A stretch of 32,865 bases of DNA from assembly GCA_902606525.1 (NCBI GenBank), contig CACLGW010000012.1:1-32865 (forward strand), written 5' to 3'. This stretch comes from an uncultured Bacteroidota bacterium (GTDB taxonomy: Bacteria > Bacteroidota > Bacteroidia > Flavobacteriales > Flavobacteriaceae). A model generated the notes under the pieces. The model saw only the letters and a list, made by a program, of their open reading frames with translations, was not told where the DNA came from and did no database searches. Of this stretch, positions 20,990 through 29,346 are shown one piece after another. The position numbers and the translations under genes were made by a program. Numbering within the stretch: position 1 is the first letter of the stretch; every line of letters begins with the position of its first letter.

Positions 20990-23900
20990 TTTTGCTAATT
21001 GAACGATTCTCCTCTCCTAGAGAAGATTGGTATTTTACAACTAATCTTTTTGCTTCTTCAACTAAATCTGGATAGATTTTAAAATTTTCTATTAAAGAAT
21101 CTAAGACAAAAATAGCTTGAAATGAATCTTCAAGGTAATAATGATTTTTAGCAAGTAATAATAATGCTTTAACCATCCATTGTTTTGCTTGTCCAGAGCT
21201 TTCAGAAATTTTGGATATTAAATCATTTGACTCTGAATATGCCTTTTTGAGGTGCAAATTATAGGCCCTAAAGTACATTGCTTCAGCCGCAATTATTTCC
21301 TGAGAAGAATTTTCTAGTAACCTATATGAATTGCCTGCTTTTAAACTATCTTGAAGAGCCAAAAAGGAACGAGCTTTGAGCCTCAAAGCATCCCATTTAA
21401 TATTTTCTGTTAAACCAGGTAATTCTAAAATTTTTTTTGTTGTTTCGATAGTTTTTTCATATTGCTTATTTGAGTAATAAGCTTGCATAAGATTTAAGTT
21501 TGCAAATTTTTTATTTTCATTAAAAGAAGATACTTTAACTAGCTTTTCCATGTATGGTATCGCTTCAATTTTCTGATCATTATTCTTAAGAATGATAATT
21601 ATTTTAATCAATGCTTTTTCAGTATAACTTGATACATCTCCTTCAATCATAACTTTATAAGCAAATAAAGCCTCATCTAAACGTTCATTTTCAAAATATA
21701 TTTCGGCCAAATAATACGAAACAACTTTACTGAATGAGCCTTCAGGATAAACTTTAAGGTATTCTTCAAAAAGTTTTAAAGATGTGTTAGTGTTACCATC
21801 TAAAAATTGCCTTTCAGCAGCAGTAAATAGGGTTTTTTCTAATTCTAGATCAGAAAATGCATTAAGTTTTTTTTCCTTTGTCCATTGAATAAAATCAGTA
21901 ATGCTACCTTGATCAGAAGCTAACTCTTTAAGTGTATTCATTGCTTGTTCTCCAACGGGATATCTGTTGAATTTAATAGCAATTTTTTTTAAAATAGGTT
22001 TTGCTAAATCATACTCTTCAAGGTTATATAAAATTAATCCTTTATTCAAAGCTGCTTTAGCTAAAAAAGGGCTAGTTTCAAAAGTAGAAATGAGTTTATT
22101 ATATGTTTCAATAGCTTTTTTAAATTTCCCTTCTCTACTCAAAGCTAAGGCTAATTCAAAAAGGGCATCATCTAATAATTCATTATTTGGATAATCATTC
22201 AGAAAATTTGATAATAAGTTTATTTTTTTTGAATTATGATCTACGAAACCATAACTGATTGCTTTTTGAAAACTTGCATAGCCTCCCTTTTTTGGATCTA
22301 GTAAAATAGACATATTATAATTTTCCATTGCGTCCCAATAATTTTTTAGAGCAAAATGGCAATCTCCAATTCTCAAGTATGTGTCAAACTGGTAAGAAGT
22401 ATTTAGAATACTATTAGTTTCATTAAAAGCTTTAAAAGATTTAAGCGCATATTCGTATTCTCTCAACTTAAAATAAACGTATCCTATATCGTAATTTAGT
22501 AGGGTTTCTGAATCAATATTATTTTTTTGGGCATGTTTCCTAAATTTTTTAAATAGATCTAAAGCTTCATCAAATTTACTAAGCTCATATTCTGAGCGCC
22601 CATACCAATACAAACAATAGGCTTCCCAAAATTTGTCTTCATTTACTTTTAAACTTTTTCTAAAGAAACTACTAGCTTTAAAAAAATATCCATTATTAAA
22701 TTGTTGAATTCCCGCCAATGTCAAAACACGTTGTAGAGTTTTATTGTTTTTGTAACCTTTTTTATTTTCAAGTATCTCAAGAGCAGCCGTAAAATTTTTA
22801 TTTTTAGTGTAAGAATTTATGAGAAGCTCTTCAATAAGTTGGATTTTGTCATTTTTAGGGTACTCTTCTAAAAAAGTTAATAAAACTTTTGGAGGGTCTT
22901 CATATGGATTTCCAATATCATAACTCAGTTTCGCATAATTAAAAAAAGCATCTTCTTTTATAACAGAGTAAAATTCCATTTCTGAAGCACTTTTAAAAGC
23001 ATTTAAAGCTGAGCCTTTCTGATTTGCATATAGATAACATTCTGCCAAAGAATAGTAAGCATTTTGAGCAAGAGCATTTTTTTCTCCAATGATTTTGTTA
23101 AAATAAGTAATAGCTTTGTCAAAGTTTTTTTGTTTGAAATAAGCATAACCTAATTGGTAATAATCGCTGTTTTCAAGAGTTCCTTTTTTACCTTCATAAG
23201 CTTCTAAAAATGGAATTGCCTTTGAGTAGGATTTAATATTAAAATAGCTTTCGCCAATAATTTTTGAAAGTTCCGATCTTTCCTTGTTTTTTGAATTTAT
23301 AAGTGCTTTTTTTGCAAGCTCTATAGCCTTATCAAAGCGCCCTAGCCTAAAATTCATATCAGCTTGAAAGTAATTTAAATCTTCTTTTTGAGATGAATTT
23401 GAAATATTCTCAAAAGATGCTATTGCACCATCAAAATCTTCCAACTCATATGCAATATGTCCTAAATAATAGTGTGCATCCGAATCATATTTTGAATTGT
23501 TTTTTACCTTTTCTAAATAAGTCCTAGCTTTTTTATAGTTTTTTGATGAAAATAAGGTATAGCCTTTATTAAAATTATATGTTGCCATATTATTTTTTGG
23601 TACTTGATTATCAGAAATTCTATTAAACCACTTAAGAGCATATCTATATTTTTCATTTTTAAAATAGTAGTTCGCCACATCCAAATCAATTGTTTTTGTT
23701 GCAATCGAATTTGGAAAGTCCTCTTTAAATTGATTCAACATTTTATCTGTTCCTGAATAATTCAGTCGTAATGCATTCGAAAGCTTATTGAATTCAATAT
23801 TTTCTTTATGAATTTTTGAAGAATAAAATTCTTCTTCGAAGATGCTATTTTGCCAAGAAGCTGGAAAATAAGCCAAACCAAAAAAATGATTTGAGAGTTC

Positions 23901-23999
23901 TGTTTTTTTTAAATTATTATAGATTTGGCTATAAGCCATTAGCGGAAAGATGAAAATCCCAAAAAAATAAATAATTAAAGCTCTAAACCTTTTAGCCAT
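20973..23999 (-). CDS. Large periplasmic tetratricopeptide-repeat protein
   Basis: A 1008 aa exported TPR protein of unknown exact role. A signal peptide (residues 1-24, ending LMAYS) is followed by many TPR-like helical pairs through nearly the whole length. Examples are ANYYFKNEKYRYALKWF, GYTLFSSKNYKKARTYLEKV, AHYYLGHIAYELEDFDGAIA, YYQLGYAYFKQKNFDKAITY, AYYSLAECYLYANQKGSA and YYLAEIYFENERLDEALFAY. TPR arrays bind other proteins and scaffold complexes. The gene overlaps the start of the barrel gene downstream and diverges from ftsE. The context suggests a bipartite envelope complex with the barrel, which is inference; no enzyme domain is visible. Confidence 0.88.
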   Translation of the reverse strand: MAKRFRALIIYFFGIFIFPLMAYSQIYNNLKKTELSNHFFGLAYFPASWQNSIFEEEFYSSKIHKENIEFNKLSNALRLNYSGTDKMLNQFKEDFPNSIATKTIDLDVANYYFKNEKYRYALKWFNRISDNQVPKNNMATYNFNKGYTLFSSKNYKKARTYLEKVKNNSKYDSDAHYYLGHIAYELEDFDGAIASFENISNSSQKEDLNYFQADMNFRLGRFDKAIELAKKALINSKNKERSELSKIIGESYFNIKSYSKAIPFLEAYEGKKGTLENSDYYQLGYAYFKQKNFDKAITYFNKIIGEKNALAQNAYYSLAECYLYANQKGSALNAFKSASEMEFYSVIKEDAFFNYAKLSYDIGNPYEDPPKVLLTFLEEYPKNDKIQLIEELLINSYTKNKNFTAALEILENKKGYKNNKTLQRVLTLAGIQQFNNGYFFKASSFFRKSLKVNEDKFWEAYCLYWYGRSEYELSKFDEALDLFKKFRKHAQKNNIDSETLLNYDIGYVYFKLREYEYALKSFKAFNETNSILNTSYQFDTYLRIGDCHFALKNYWDAMENYNMSILLDPKKGGYASFQKAISYGFVDHNSKKINLLSNFLNDYPNNELLDDALFELALALSREGKFKKAIETYNKLISTFETSPFLAKAALNKGLILYNLEEYDLAKPILKKIAIKFNRYPVGEQAMNTLKELASDQGSITDFIQWTKEKKLNAFSDLELEKTLFTAAERQFLDGNTNTSLKLFEEYLKVYPEGSFSKVVSYYLAEIYFENERLDEALFAYKVMIEGDVSSYTEKALIKIIIILKNNDQKIEAIPYMEKLVKVSSFNENKKFANLNLMQAYYSNKQYEKTIETTKKILELPGLTENIKWDALRLKARSFLALQDSLKAGNSYRLLENSSQEIIAAEAMYFRAYNLHLKKAYSESNDLISKISESSGQAKQWMVKALLLLAKNHYYLEDSFQAIFVLDSLIENFKIYPDLVEEAKRLVVKYQSSLGEENRSISKNDDSQ

Positions 24000-24137
24000 G
24001 TTAATAAAGGTAATTTAATCAACAACATTATTAAACGTGATTATATATTGAAACGTATATTTTATTAACAAAATAATTAAAGACTAAAACAAAAAATTTA
24101 CCTTTATAACTCATCTGATTTTAGAATATATCGCCTT

Positions 24138-24806
24138 ATGGTAAGCTTAAATAATGTGACAATTGAAAATGAGAATAATATTATATTTTCTGACATTAAT
24201 TTGAATGTTAAATCAGGTGAACTTGTATTTCTTATTGGAAAAACTGGAAGTGGGAAAAGCAGTCTTTTAAAAGTGTTGTATGCTGATTTACCTATAAGTT
24301 CAGGTAAAGGATCCATTTTAGGATTTGATTTAAATCAGTTAAAAGACAGGCAGATCCCAAAATTAAGAAGAAAATTAGGAGTTGTTTTTCAAGACTTTAA
24401 ACTTTTATCAGATCGCACAATTTATAAAAATCTCTCCTTTGTGCTTAAAGCTACTGGTTGGAAGGAAAAAAATAAAATTAAAAAACGTGTAATTGAAGTT
24501 TTAAATATGGTTAATGTCACTTCCAATTACAATAAATATCCTTTTGAATTATCAGGAGGTGAACAGCAGCGTGTTGCAATAGCAAGAGCTCTCCTGAACT
24601 ATCCTGAACTCATAATTGCAGATGAACCAACAGGTAATCTTGATCCAGATACTAGTCATGAAATAATGCAGCTATTTAGTAAATTACACCAAGGTGGCAT
24701 AACCTTAATCATGGCTACGCATGACTATAATATGATTGTTAAATTTCCTGGTAAAATCTACCAGTGTAATCAAGCAAATTTGAATGAGGTAGTTGCTAAA
24801 AAATAA
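24138..24806 (+). CDS. ftsE: Cell-division ATP-binding protein FtsE
   Basis: ABC-type ATPase that, with membrane partner FtsX, controls peptidoglycan hydrolases at the division site. The 222 aa product has Walker A GKTGSGKS (34-41), a Q-loop (GVVFQDFKLL), the signature LSGGEQQRVAIARALL, Walker B LIIADEPTGNLD and the H-loop ATHDYNM. FtsE is preferred over a LolD-type ATPase from its size and the VVFQDFKLL and NLDPDTS pattern, though these groups are close. No ftsX lies next to it, which is common in Bacteroidota. It diverges from the TPR/barrel operon, and its stop lies one base from that of typA. Confidence 0.88.
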   Translation: MVSLNNVTIENENNIIFSDINLNVKSGELVFLIGKTGSGKSSLLKVLYADLPISSGKGSILGFDLNQLKDRQIPKLRRKLGVVFQDFKLLSDRTIYKNLSFVLKATGWKEKNKIKKRVIEVLNMVNVTSNYNKYPFELSGGEQQRVAIARALLNYPELIIADEPTGNLDPDTSHEIMQLFSKLHQGGITLIMATHDYNMIVKFPGKIYQCNQANLNEVVAKK

Positions 24807-24807
24807 T

Positions 24808-26604
24808 TCAAGATTTCTGACGCTTCCTTTCATTGAGATCCAAAAAGGTTTTCCTAAGTCTCAAAGAGCTTGGAGTAACCTCAACATATTCGTCTTTTTG
24901 GATGTACTCTAAAGCTTCTTCTAATGAAAATTTAATTGGAGGAGCAAGTTTAACTTTATCGTCTGATCCCGCTGCACGAACATTTGATAATTTCTTTGTC
25001 TTAGTCACGTTAACAACCATATCTTCTTGTCGTGTATTTTCACCTATAACCTGGCCAGCATAAACAGCTTCATTTGAAGCAATAAAAAATTTGCCACGAT
25101 CCTGAAGCTTATCTAAAGAGTACGGAATTGCTGAACCTTTTTCCATAGAAATTAAAGAACCATTCACTCTTCCTGGTATATCGCCTTTGTAGTCACTGTA
25201 CTCTATAAAACGATGATTCATGATAGCCTCGCCTGCAGTGGCTGTTAAAAGTTGATTCCTTAGCCCAATAATCCCTCGAGAAGGAATTTTAAACTCACAA
25301 ACCATTCGATTCCCCTTTGGATTCATAGCTTGCATTTCTCCTTTTCTAAGGCTAACTATTTCAATTACTTTTCCAGAAACATGTTCAGGTAAATCAATAT
25401 TTAATTCCTCCATGGGTTCCTTTTTTACTCCATCAATTTCTTTTATTATCACTTGAGGTTGTCCAATTTGTAATTCGTATCCTTCCCTTCTCATAGTTTC
25501 GATAAGTACAGAAAGATGAAGAACTCCACGACCAAAAACTATAAACTTGTCTGAACTGTTAGTAGCTTCTAGACGCATAGCTAAGTTTTTTTCAAGTTCT
25601 TTTTCTAAACGCTCTCGAATATGACGGGAAGTGACAAACCTGCCTTCTTGACCAAAAAAAGGAGAATCATTAATTGTAAATAACATACTCATAGTAGGTT
25701 CATCAATTGCAATTGTTGGTAAAGCTTCTGGATCTTTAAAATCTGCAATAGTATCTCCAATTTCAAACGCTTCGAGTCCAATTACCGCACATAAATCCCC
25801 GGCCTCTACGTTTTCTACTCTTTTTTTTCCTAAACCGTCAAAAAGATTTAATTCTTTTATCCGTGAGGGAAGTACAGTTGAGTCTCTTTTAATTAAATTA
25901 ACTTTCATTGATGTTGATAATTCACCCCTTTGCAATCGGCCAACAGCAATTCTTCCAGTAAAAGATGAGAAATCTAAAGAAGTAATTAACATTTGGGTAT
26001 TACCTTCTTCAATTTCCGGACTAGGTATGTACTTTAATACCATATCCAGTAAAGGGGCAACTGAATCTGTTTTATATTTCCAATCCTTACTCATCCAATT
26101 GTATTTTGCCGAGCCATAAACTGTAGGGAAATCCAGTTGCCATTCCTCTGCACCCAACTCAAACATTAGATCAAAAATTGCTTCGTGAACTAAATCTGGA
26201 TTACAATTTTCTTTGTCTACCTTATTTATAACTACTATAGGTTTAAGCTTTAAATCAATTGCCTTCTTGAGTACAAATCGAGTTTGAGGCATTGCACCCT
26301 CAAAAGCATCTACTAATAAAAGTACTCCGTCAGCCATATTTAAAACTCGTTCTACCTCTCCACCAAAATCAGCGTGACCAGGAGTATCAATGATATTAAT
26401 CTTAACATCTTTATAGACAACAGCAACGTTTTTAGAAAGAATTGTAATACCTCGTTCACGCTCTAAATCATTATTATCTAAAATAAGTTCTCCTGTACTT
26501 TCATTAGATCGGAAAAGGTTGCAATGGTGAAGTATCTTATCAACAAGGGTAGTTTTCCCATGATCAACATGTGCAATAATTGCAATATTTTTGATAGCTT
26601 TCAT
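24808..26604 (-). CDS. typA: Ribosome-associated GTPase TypA/BipA
   Basis: Translational GTPase that binds ribosomes and aids assembly and stress responses. The N-terminal G domain shows IIAHVDHGKTTLVDKILHH (G1), GITILSKN (G2), NIIDTPGHADFGGEVERV (G3, with BipA-type spacing) and VVINKVDKENCNP (G4). EF-G-like domains follow, with the BipA-specific C-terminal region (VNVTKTKKLSNVRAAGSDD and TPSSLRLRKTFLDLNERKR). The 598 aa length is normal. The start ATG is preceded by a TATCTTTG box. The gene is convergent with ftsE and divergent from tmRNA. Confidence 0.96.
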   Translation of the reverse strand: MKAIKNIAIIAHVDHGKTTLVDKILHHCNLFRSNESTGELILDNNDLERERGITILSKNVAVVYKDVKINIIDTPGHADFGGEVERVLNMADGVLLLVDAFEGAMPQTRFVLKKAIDLKLKPIVVINKVDKENCNPDLVHEAIFDLMFELGAEEWQLDFPTVYGSAKYNWMSKDWKYKTDSVAPLLDMVLKYIPSPEIEEGNTQMLITSLDFSSFTGRIAVGRLQRGELSTSMKVNLIKRDSTVLPSRIKELNLFDGLGKKRVENVEAGDLCAVIGLEAFEIGDTIADFKDPEALPTIAIDEPTMSMLFTINDSPFFGQEGRFVTSRHIRERLEKELEKNLAMRLEATNSSDKFIVFGRGVLHLSVLIETMRREGYELQIGQPQVIIKEIDGVKKEPMEELNIDLPEHVSGKVIEIVSLRKGEMQAMNPKGNRMVCEFKIPSRGIIGLRNQLLTATAGEAIMNHRFIEYSDYKGDIPGRVNGSLISMEKGSAIPYSLDKLQDRGKFFIASNEAVYAGQVIGENTRQEDMVVNVTKTKKLSNVRAAGSDDKVKLAPPIKFSLEEALEYIQKDEYVEVTPSSLRLRKTFLDLNERKRQKS

Positions 26605-26623
26605 AGTCTTTTATTAGACGATG

Positions 26624-26631
26624 CAAAGATA
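26624..26631 (-). promoter_or_regulatory. Candidate -7 box for typA
   Basis: The minus strand reads TATCTTTG, a TAnnTTTG match, about 20 nt before the typA ATG, giving a leader of roughly 13 nt. The -33 region is not a good match. Confidence 0.45.
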
Positions 26632-26700
26632 GCGGTATATCTTTGACTTTAACTTGCTAAAGTGTAAGTAAAAAAGTTATATTACCTCTTTGGCTTAATA

Positions 26701-26731
26701 TTTGTAAATTCGCATTCATTATGGTTCTTTG
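26701..26731 (+). promoter_or_regulatory. Candidate promoter for ssrA
   Basis: TTTG at 26701-26704 is followed after 19 nt by GTTCTTTG at 26724-26731. Spacing and both TTTG cores fit the Bacteroidota promoter, but the usual TA of the -7 box is missing. Initiation about 8 nt later would fall at the mature tmRNA 5' end (26740). Confidence 0.4.
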
Positions 26732-26739
26732 AAAATCAT

Positions 26740-27138
26740 GGGGTCGACTGGTTTTGACAGCAGGACGCATGAAAATGTAAGCAAGTCGAGCGCTGAATTA
26801 CAGCTCGTAAATCTCATTTTTCACATTTTTAAATGGCGATAATAACTACGCTCTAGCTGCATAATTAACTGAATTACAGTAGGTTAATGCCCAGTCCTGG
26901 CTAGGCCAGGAAGCCGGATGTCTCTGAATAGCCCTTGTTGACGGCGATTTACATTGAGGCACCATAAATGTCAACATCGAAACACTTGGGCATCGCTAGT
27001 GTTTTCCAATAAAGATGCTAAGGTTTGAATGGGCAGTTTTCGGTCAGTTCAAACTCTAAAACTAAACGAAATCTAAACTTGTAGAAAGCTTTTTGATCGC
27101 TTGTTTGGACGCGGGTTCGAATCCCGCCGACTCCACCA
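26740..27138 (+). ncRNA. ssrA: Transfer-messenger RNA (tmRNA)
   Basis: Rescues stalled ribosomes by acting as tRNA-Ala and as a short mRNA. The tRNA-like ends pair as GGGGTCG (26740-26746) with CGACTCC (27128-27134), followed by A and an encoded CCA. The T-arm region reads GGGTTCGAATCCC. The reading frame at 26835-26864 encodes GDNNYALAA and a TAA stop, ending in the canonical YALAA degradation signal; the exact resume codon (GGC here) is inferred. The rest of the 399 nt is expected to hold pseudoknots, for example the GC-rich CCAGTCCTGGCTAGGCCAGG segment after the tag. It is a one-piece tmRNA with a strong hairpin just downstream. Confidence 0.97.
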
Positions 27139-27149
27139 TTATACCATTA

Positions 27150-27172
27150 AACCCCTATTATTTATAGGGGTT
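27150..27172 (+). terminator. Terminator hairpin after ssrA
   Basis: AACCCCTAT (27150-27158) and ATAGGGGTT (27164-27172) form a perfect 9-bp stem with a 5-nt loop, 12 nt after the tmRNA CCA. The following bases are AT-rich without a strict T run. It is GC-rich compared with its surroundings and well placed to end ssrA transcription. Confidence 0.6.
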
Positions 27173-27271
27173 ATAATTGGTTTGATATAGAAAATTTTAT
27201 AATCCAATCAATTCATTTTTAAAACTTAATTATATAATTGAAAATCTTAAATTATCTTGATTGATTAAAAT

Positions 27272-28216
27272 ATGAATCAGACTATTTTTATAAAATTATT
27301 TTTTGGAAAAGGAGTAATTTCAGTTATTACAGTAATGTTAATGATTGGATGTATCAATGATTTAAAAATATCACAACAAAACATAAAGGACATTCAGCCT
27401 AGCGGTGAGATTCAAACCTTTCTCCGAAATGGTGAAACAAGAAGTTATGTAATCTATATTCCCTCCTCATATCAAAAGGATAAGCCTACACCTTTAATGA
27501 TTAATTTTCACGGTTTTGGGGGTATTGCTTCAGATTACGCTCAAAATATAGGTGAATATAATGGATTGAATACTACTGCAAACGAAAACAACTTTATTGT
27601 AGTCTATCCTCAAGCAGTTATTGGACCAAAAGGATCAACTTATTGGACACCAGGAGATAATGGAATTGAAAATATCAGACAGAACGATGTCTATTTTACG
27701 AAAGAACTTATTTCAGAAATTGCCGGTATCTATAATCTTGACAAAAATCGTGTCTATGCGGTGGGTTTTTCTAATGGTGGAATGATGTCGTATAGCCTTG
27801 CTTGTTTAGGTGCTGATTTTATCGCAGCTGTTGGTATCATGTCAGGTATTAGTATATCTGGAGATTGCGAAATACCGAATATCTCTACCTCTATAATTCA
27901 CTTTCATAGTACGGAAGACAATATATTACCTTATGAAGGAAATCGAAATTTTCAAGCTGTTCCTGATGTAATTAATTCCTGGAATAATTTTAATGGTATT
28001 CCGAGCTCAAGCCAAATAACAACGGAACTCAATGATGGTAGAGTAACTAGATACGATTATACTGGTGGAAATGACGGTAGCTCTTTCGTACTCTACAAAA
28101 TTAATAGTTTGTCAGGAAGAAAAGGAGGGCACATTTGGTTTAGTGAAGACATAGGGGGGATTAATCCAAATCAACTTTTATGGGACTTTTTATCAAACTA
28201 CAGCCTAGATGATTAA
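27272..28216 (+). CDS. LpqC/CE1-like esterase, polyhydroxybutyrate depolymerase family lipoprotein
   Basis: Alpha/beta hydrolase of the group containing LpqC, extracellular PHB depolymerases and feruloyl/acetylxylan esterases (CE1); the actual ester substrate is unknown. The 314 aa product has a lipoprotein signal (VITVMLMIGC, Cys27). Catalytic features are the oxyanion region HGFGG (80-84), nucleophile Ser167 in VGFSNGGMMSY, an Asp near 216 (HSTEDNILPY) and His287 in KGGHIW. A YPQAVIGP/YWTPGDNG region between them is typical of the group. It stands alone after the tmRNA hairpin, so it may be accessory; role in using plant- or alga-derived esters is inference. Confidence 0.85.
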   Translation: MNQTIFIKLFFGKGVISVITVMLMIGCINDLKISQQNIKDIQPSGEIQTFLRNGETRSYVIYIPSSYQKDKPTPLMINFHGFGGIASDYAQNIGEYNGLNTTANENNFIVVYPQAVIGPKGSTYWTPGDNGIENIRQNDVYFTKELISEIAGIYNLDKNRVYAVGFSNGGMMSYSLACLGADFIAAVGIMSGISISGDCEIPNISTSIIHFHSTEDNILPYEGNRNFQAVPDVINSWNNFNGIPSSSQITTELNDGRVTRYDYTGGNDGSSFVLYKINSLSGRKGGHIWFSEDIGGINPNQLLWDFLSNYSLDD

Positions 28217-28302
28217 TAATCTAATTATAAATATTTCCTTATCTATTTATTGATTGAATTAAGCTTTACAGTAAAGGAATTTCAGTCTAAAAAAATTAAT
28301 TA

Positions 28303-28656
28303 TTATTTACTTTTGTTTTTTCTCGCTGAAATAAAACTTTTAATAAAAATAATCATTGCCCATAATGAAGTTAAAATCATTACAGATACTCTTAAAATTC
28401 CAATAATATTTCCCCTTTCTAATGTTCCTAAAAAAGGTCTTACTAATCCAATTATTATTAATAATGTTAATAGAACTGCTATGTGGGCAGCAATTTTGTT
28501 TTCTTTTTTAACCCCACTATTAATTAATAGTAAAATTACACCAACAATAACAGGTATAAGTGCTGTAATAGGTCTTGAATCTGAATCAAGATAACCCCAT
28601 AATCCCATTGATGCTAAAACTAAAGAATTTACTAAACTTACAGTATGTGCTTTCAT
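28303..28656 (-). CDS. Small four-helix membrane protein of unknown function
   Basis: I know similar sequences only as uncharacterised membrane proteins in marine Bacteroidota. From the ATG at 28656 the 117 aa product has four hydrophobic segments: SLVNSLVLASMGLWGYL, ALIPVIVGVILLLIN, IAAHIAVLLTLLIIIGLV and VSVMILTSLWAMIIFIKSFI. It ends in a basic ISARKNKSK tail. A longer frame opens at 28689, but the MKAHTVSLVNS start is the usual one and a TATATTTA near-match to the -7 box lies between the two ATGs. It converges with the esterase. No enzymatic motif is seen. Confidence 0.8.
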   Translation of the reverse strand: MKAHTVSLVNSLVLASMGLWGYLDSDSRPITALIPVIVGVILLLINSGVKKENKIAAHIAVLLTLLIIIGLVRPFLGTLERGNIIGILRVSVMILTSLWAMIIFIKSFISARKNKSK

Positions 28657-28764
28657 TTGTCTTGAATTTTTTGTAAATATAAAACACATATAGAAATAGC
28701 ATGCCTGCTTGACCCATTTTTAATTATAATTATTGAACTCAGTCTGCAAGCAAGATTTTAAATT

Positions 28765-29252
28765 TTAGGAAGTGCATCTTTCACAGGAAAAAACTCCTTT
28801 TTTTACCCCAAGACCATGACTTGAGTTACACAGATAGATAGGTGTCATCTTCTGATAAATACAATACTAAATCTTTATCAATTGTATTCTTTGGTTTATC
28901 AACTATGAATCTAAAGTTATCAAATTTTAATGTGTTTAATTAATCTATACCTCCAATTGTCTATTCTTTTCCAATAGGGCAGTTTGATTTATCTTCAGAA
29001 CTTTCTTTTGCAGTATTATATATCTGCCCTCCATCATTATCTCTAGTAATTCAAACATTGGGTGTAAGATGATCTTGATTTTCAGCAATATTAGGATCTA
29101 CATAATCATTTTTAGTAAATATTTTAATATTCCCAATCCATTTCTTATCCAAAGGGGCTTTGCTTGAGAAAGTGTTAATAGAATCGTTTCTAAACCCGTC
29201 TTTATAGGAAGAGAAAACAATTATGATTAATAAAATTCAGATTTTTTTTTAT
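28765..29252 (-). pseudogene. Decayed secreted/lipoprotein gene with four in-frame stops and a frameshift
   Basis: The 650-nt stretch without an intact gene holds a degraded coding sequence. Read from about 29252 leftwards, one frame gives a hydrophobic leader (ILLIIIVFSSYKDGF), then NIKIFTKNDYVDPNIAENQD, then PNV-stop-ITRDNDGGQIYN, CPIGKE-stop-TIGGID-stop-LNTLKFDNFRF, KPKNTIDKDLVLYLSEDD and TYLSV-stop-LKSWSWGKK. Internal stops are at 29051-29053 (TGA), 28961-28963 (TAG), 28940-28942 (TAA) and 28826-28828 (TAA). A run of seven A near 28795-28805 then shifts the frame; dropping one base restores KKGVFSCERCTS and a stop at 28765-28767. From memory the ITRxNxGGQIYN and KSWSxGKxGGFxYER pattern occurs in an uncharacterised secreted family of marine flavobacteria. 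No start codon is intact. Confidence 0.8.
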
Positions 29253-29346
29253 CGAGAGAATTTAAATTTTATTTCTATTAAAAGGGTTATTAAATGGATT
29301 AAAATTCCAAATAAAAAAAATAAACAACTATAAAAATGATTTATTC

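Noticed and set aside
27110-27138. ssrA 3' end as an active attachment site of a mobile element
   Set aside because: No second copy of the tmRNA 3' end and no integrase or transposase gene was found within the window.
28250-28594. 114-codon plus-strand frame
   Set aside because: It is antisense to the four-helix membrane protein, whose hydrophobic codons produce an Ile/Asn-rich shadow; the minus-strand frame has the coherent membrane pattern.
28826-29053. Stop-codon readthrough or recoding in the decayed gene
   Set aside because: All three stop codons occur and a frameshift is present as well, so recoding of one codon cannot restore the frame.
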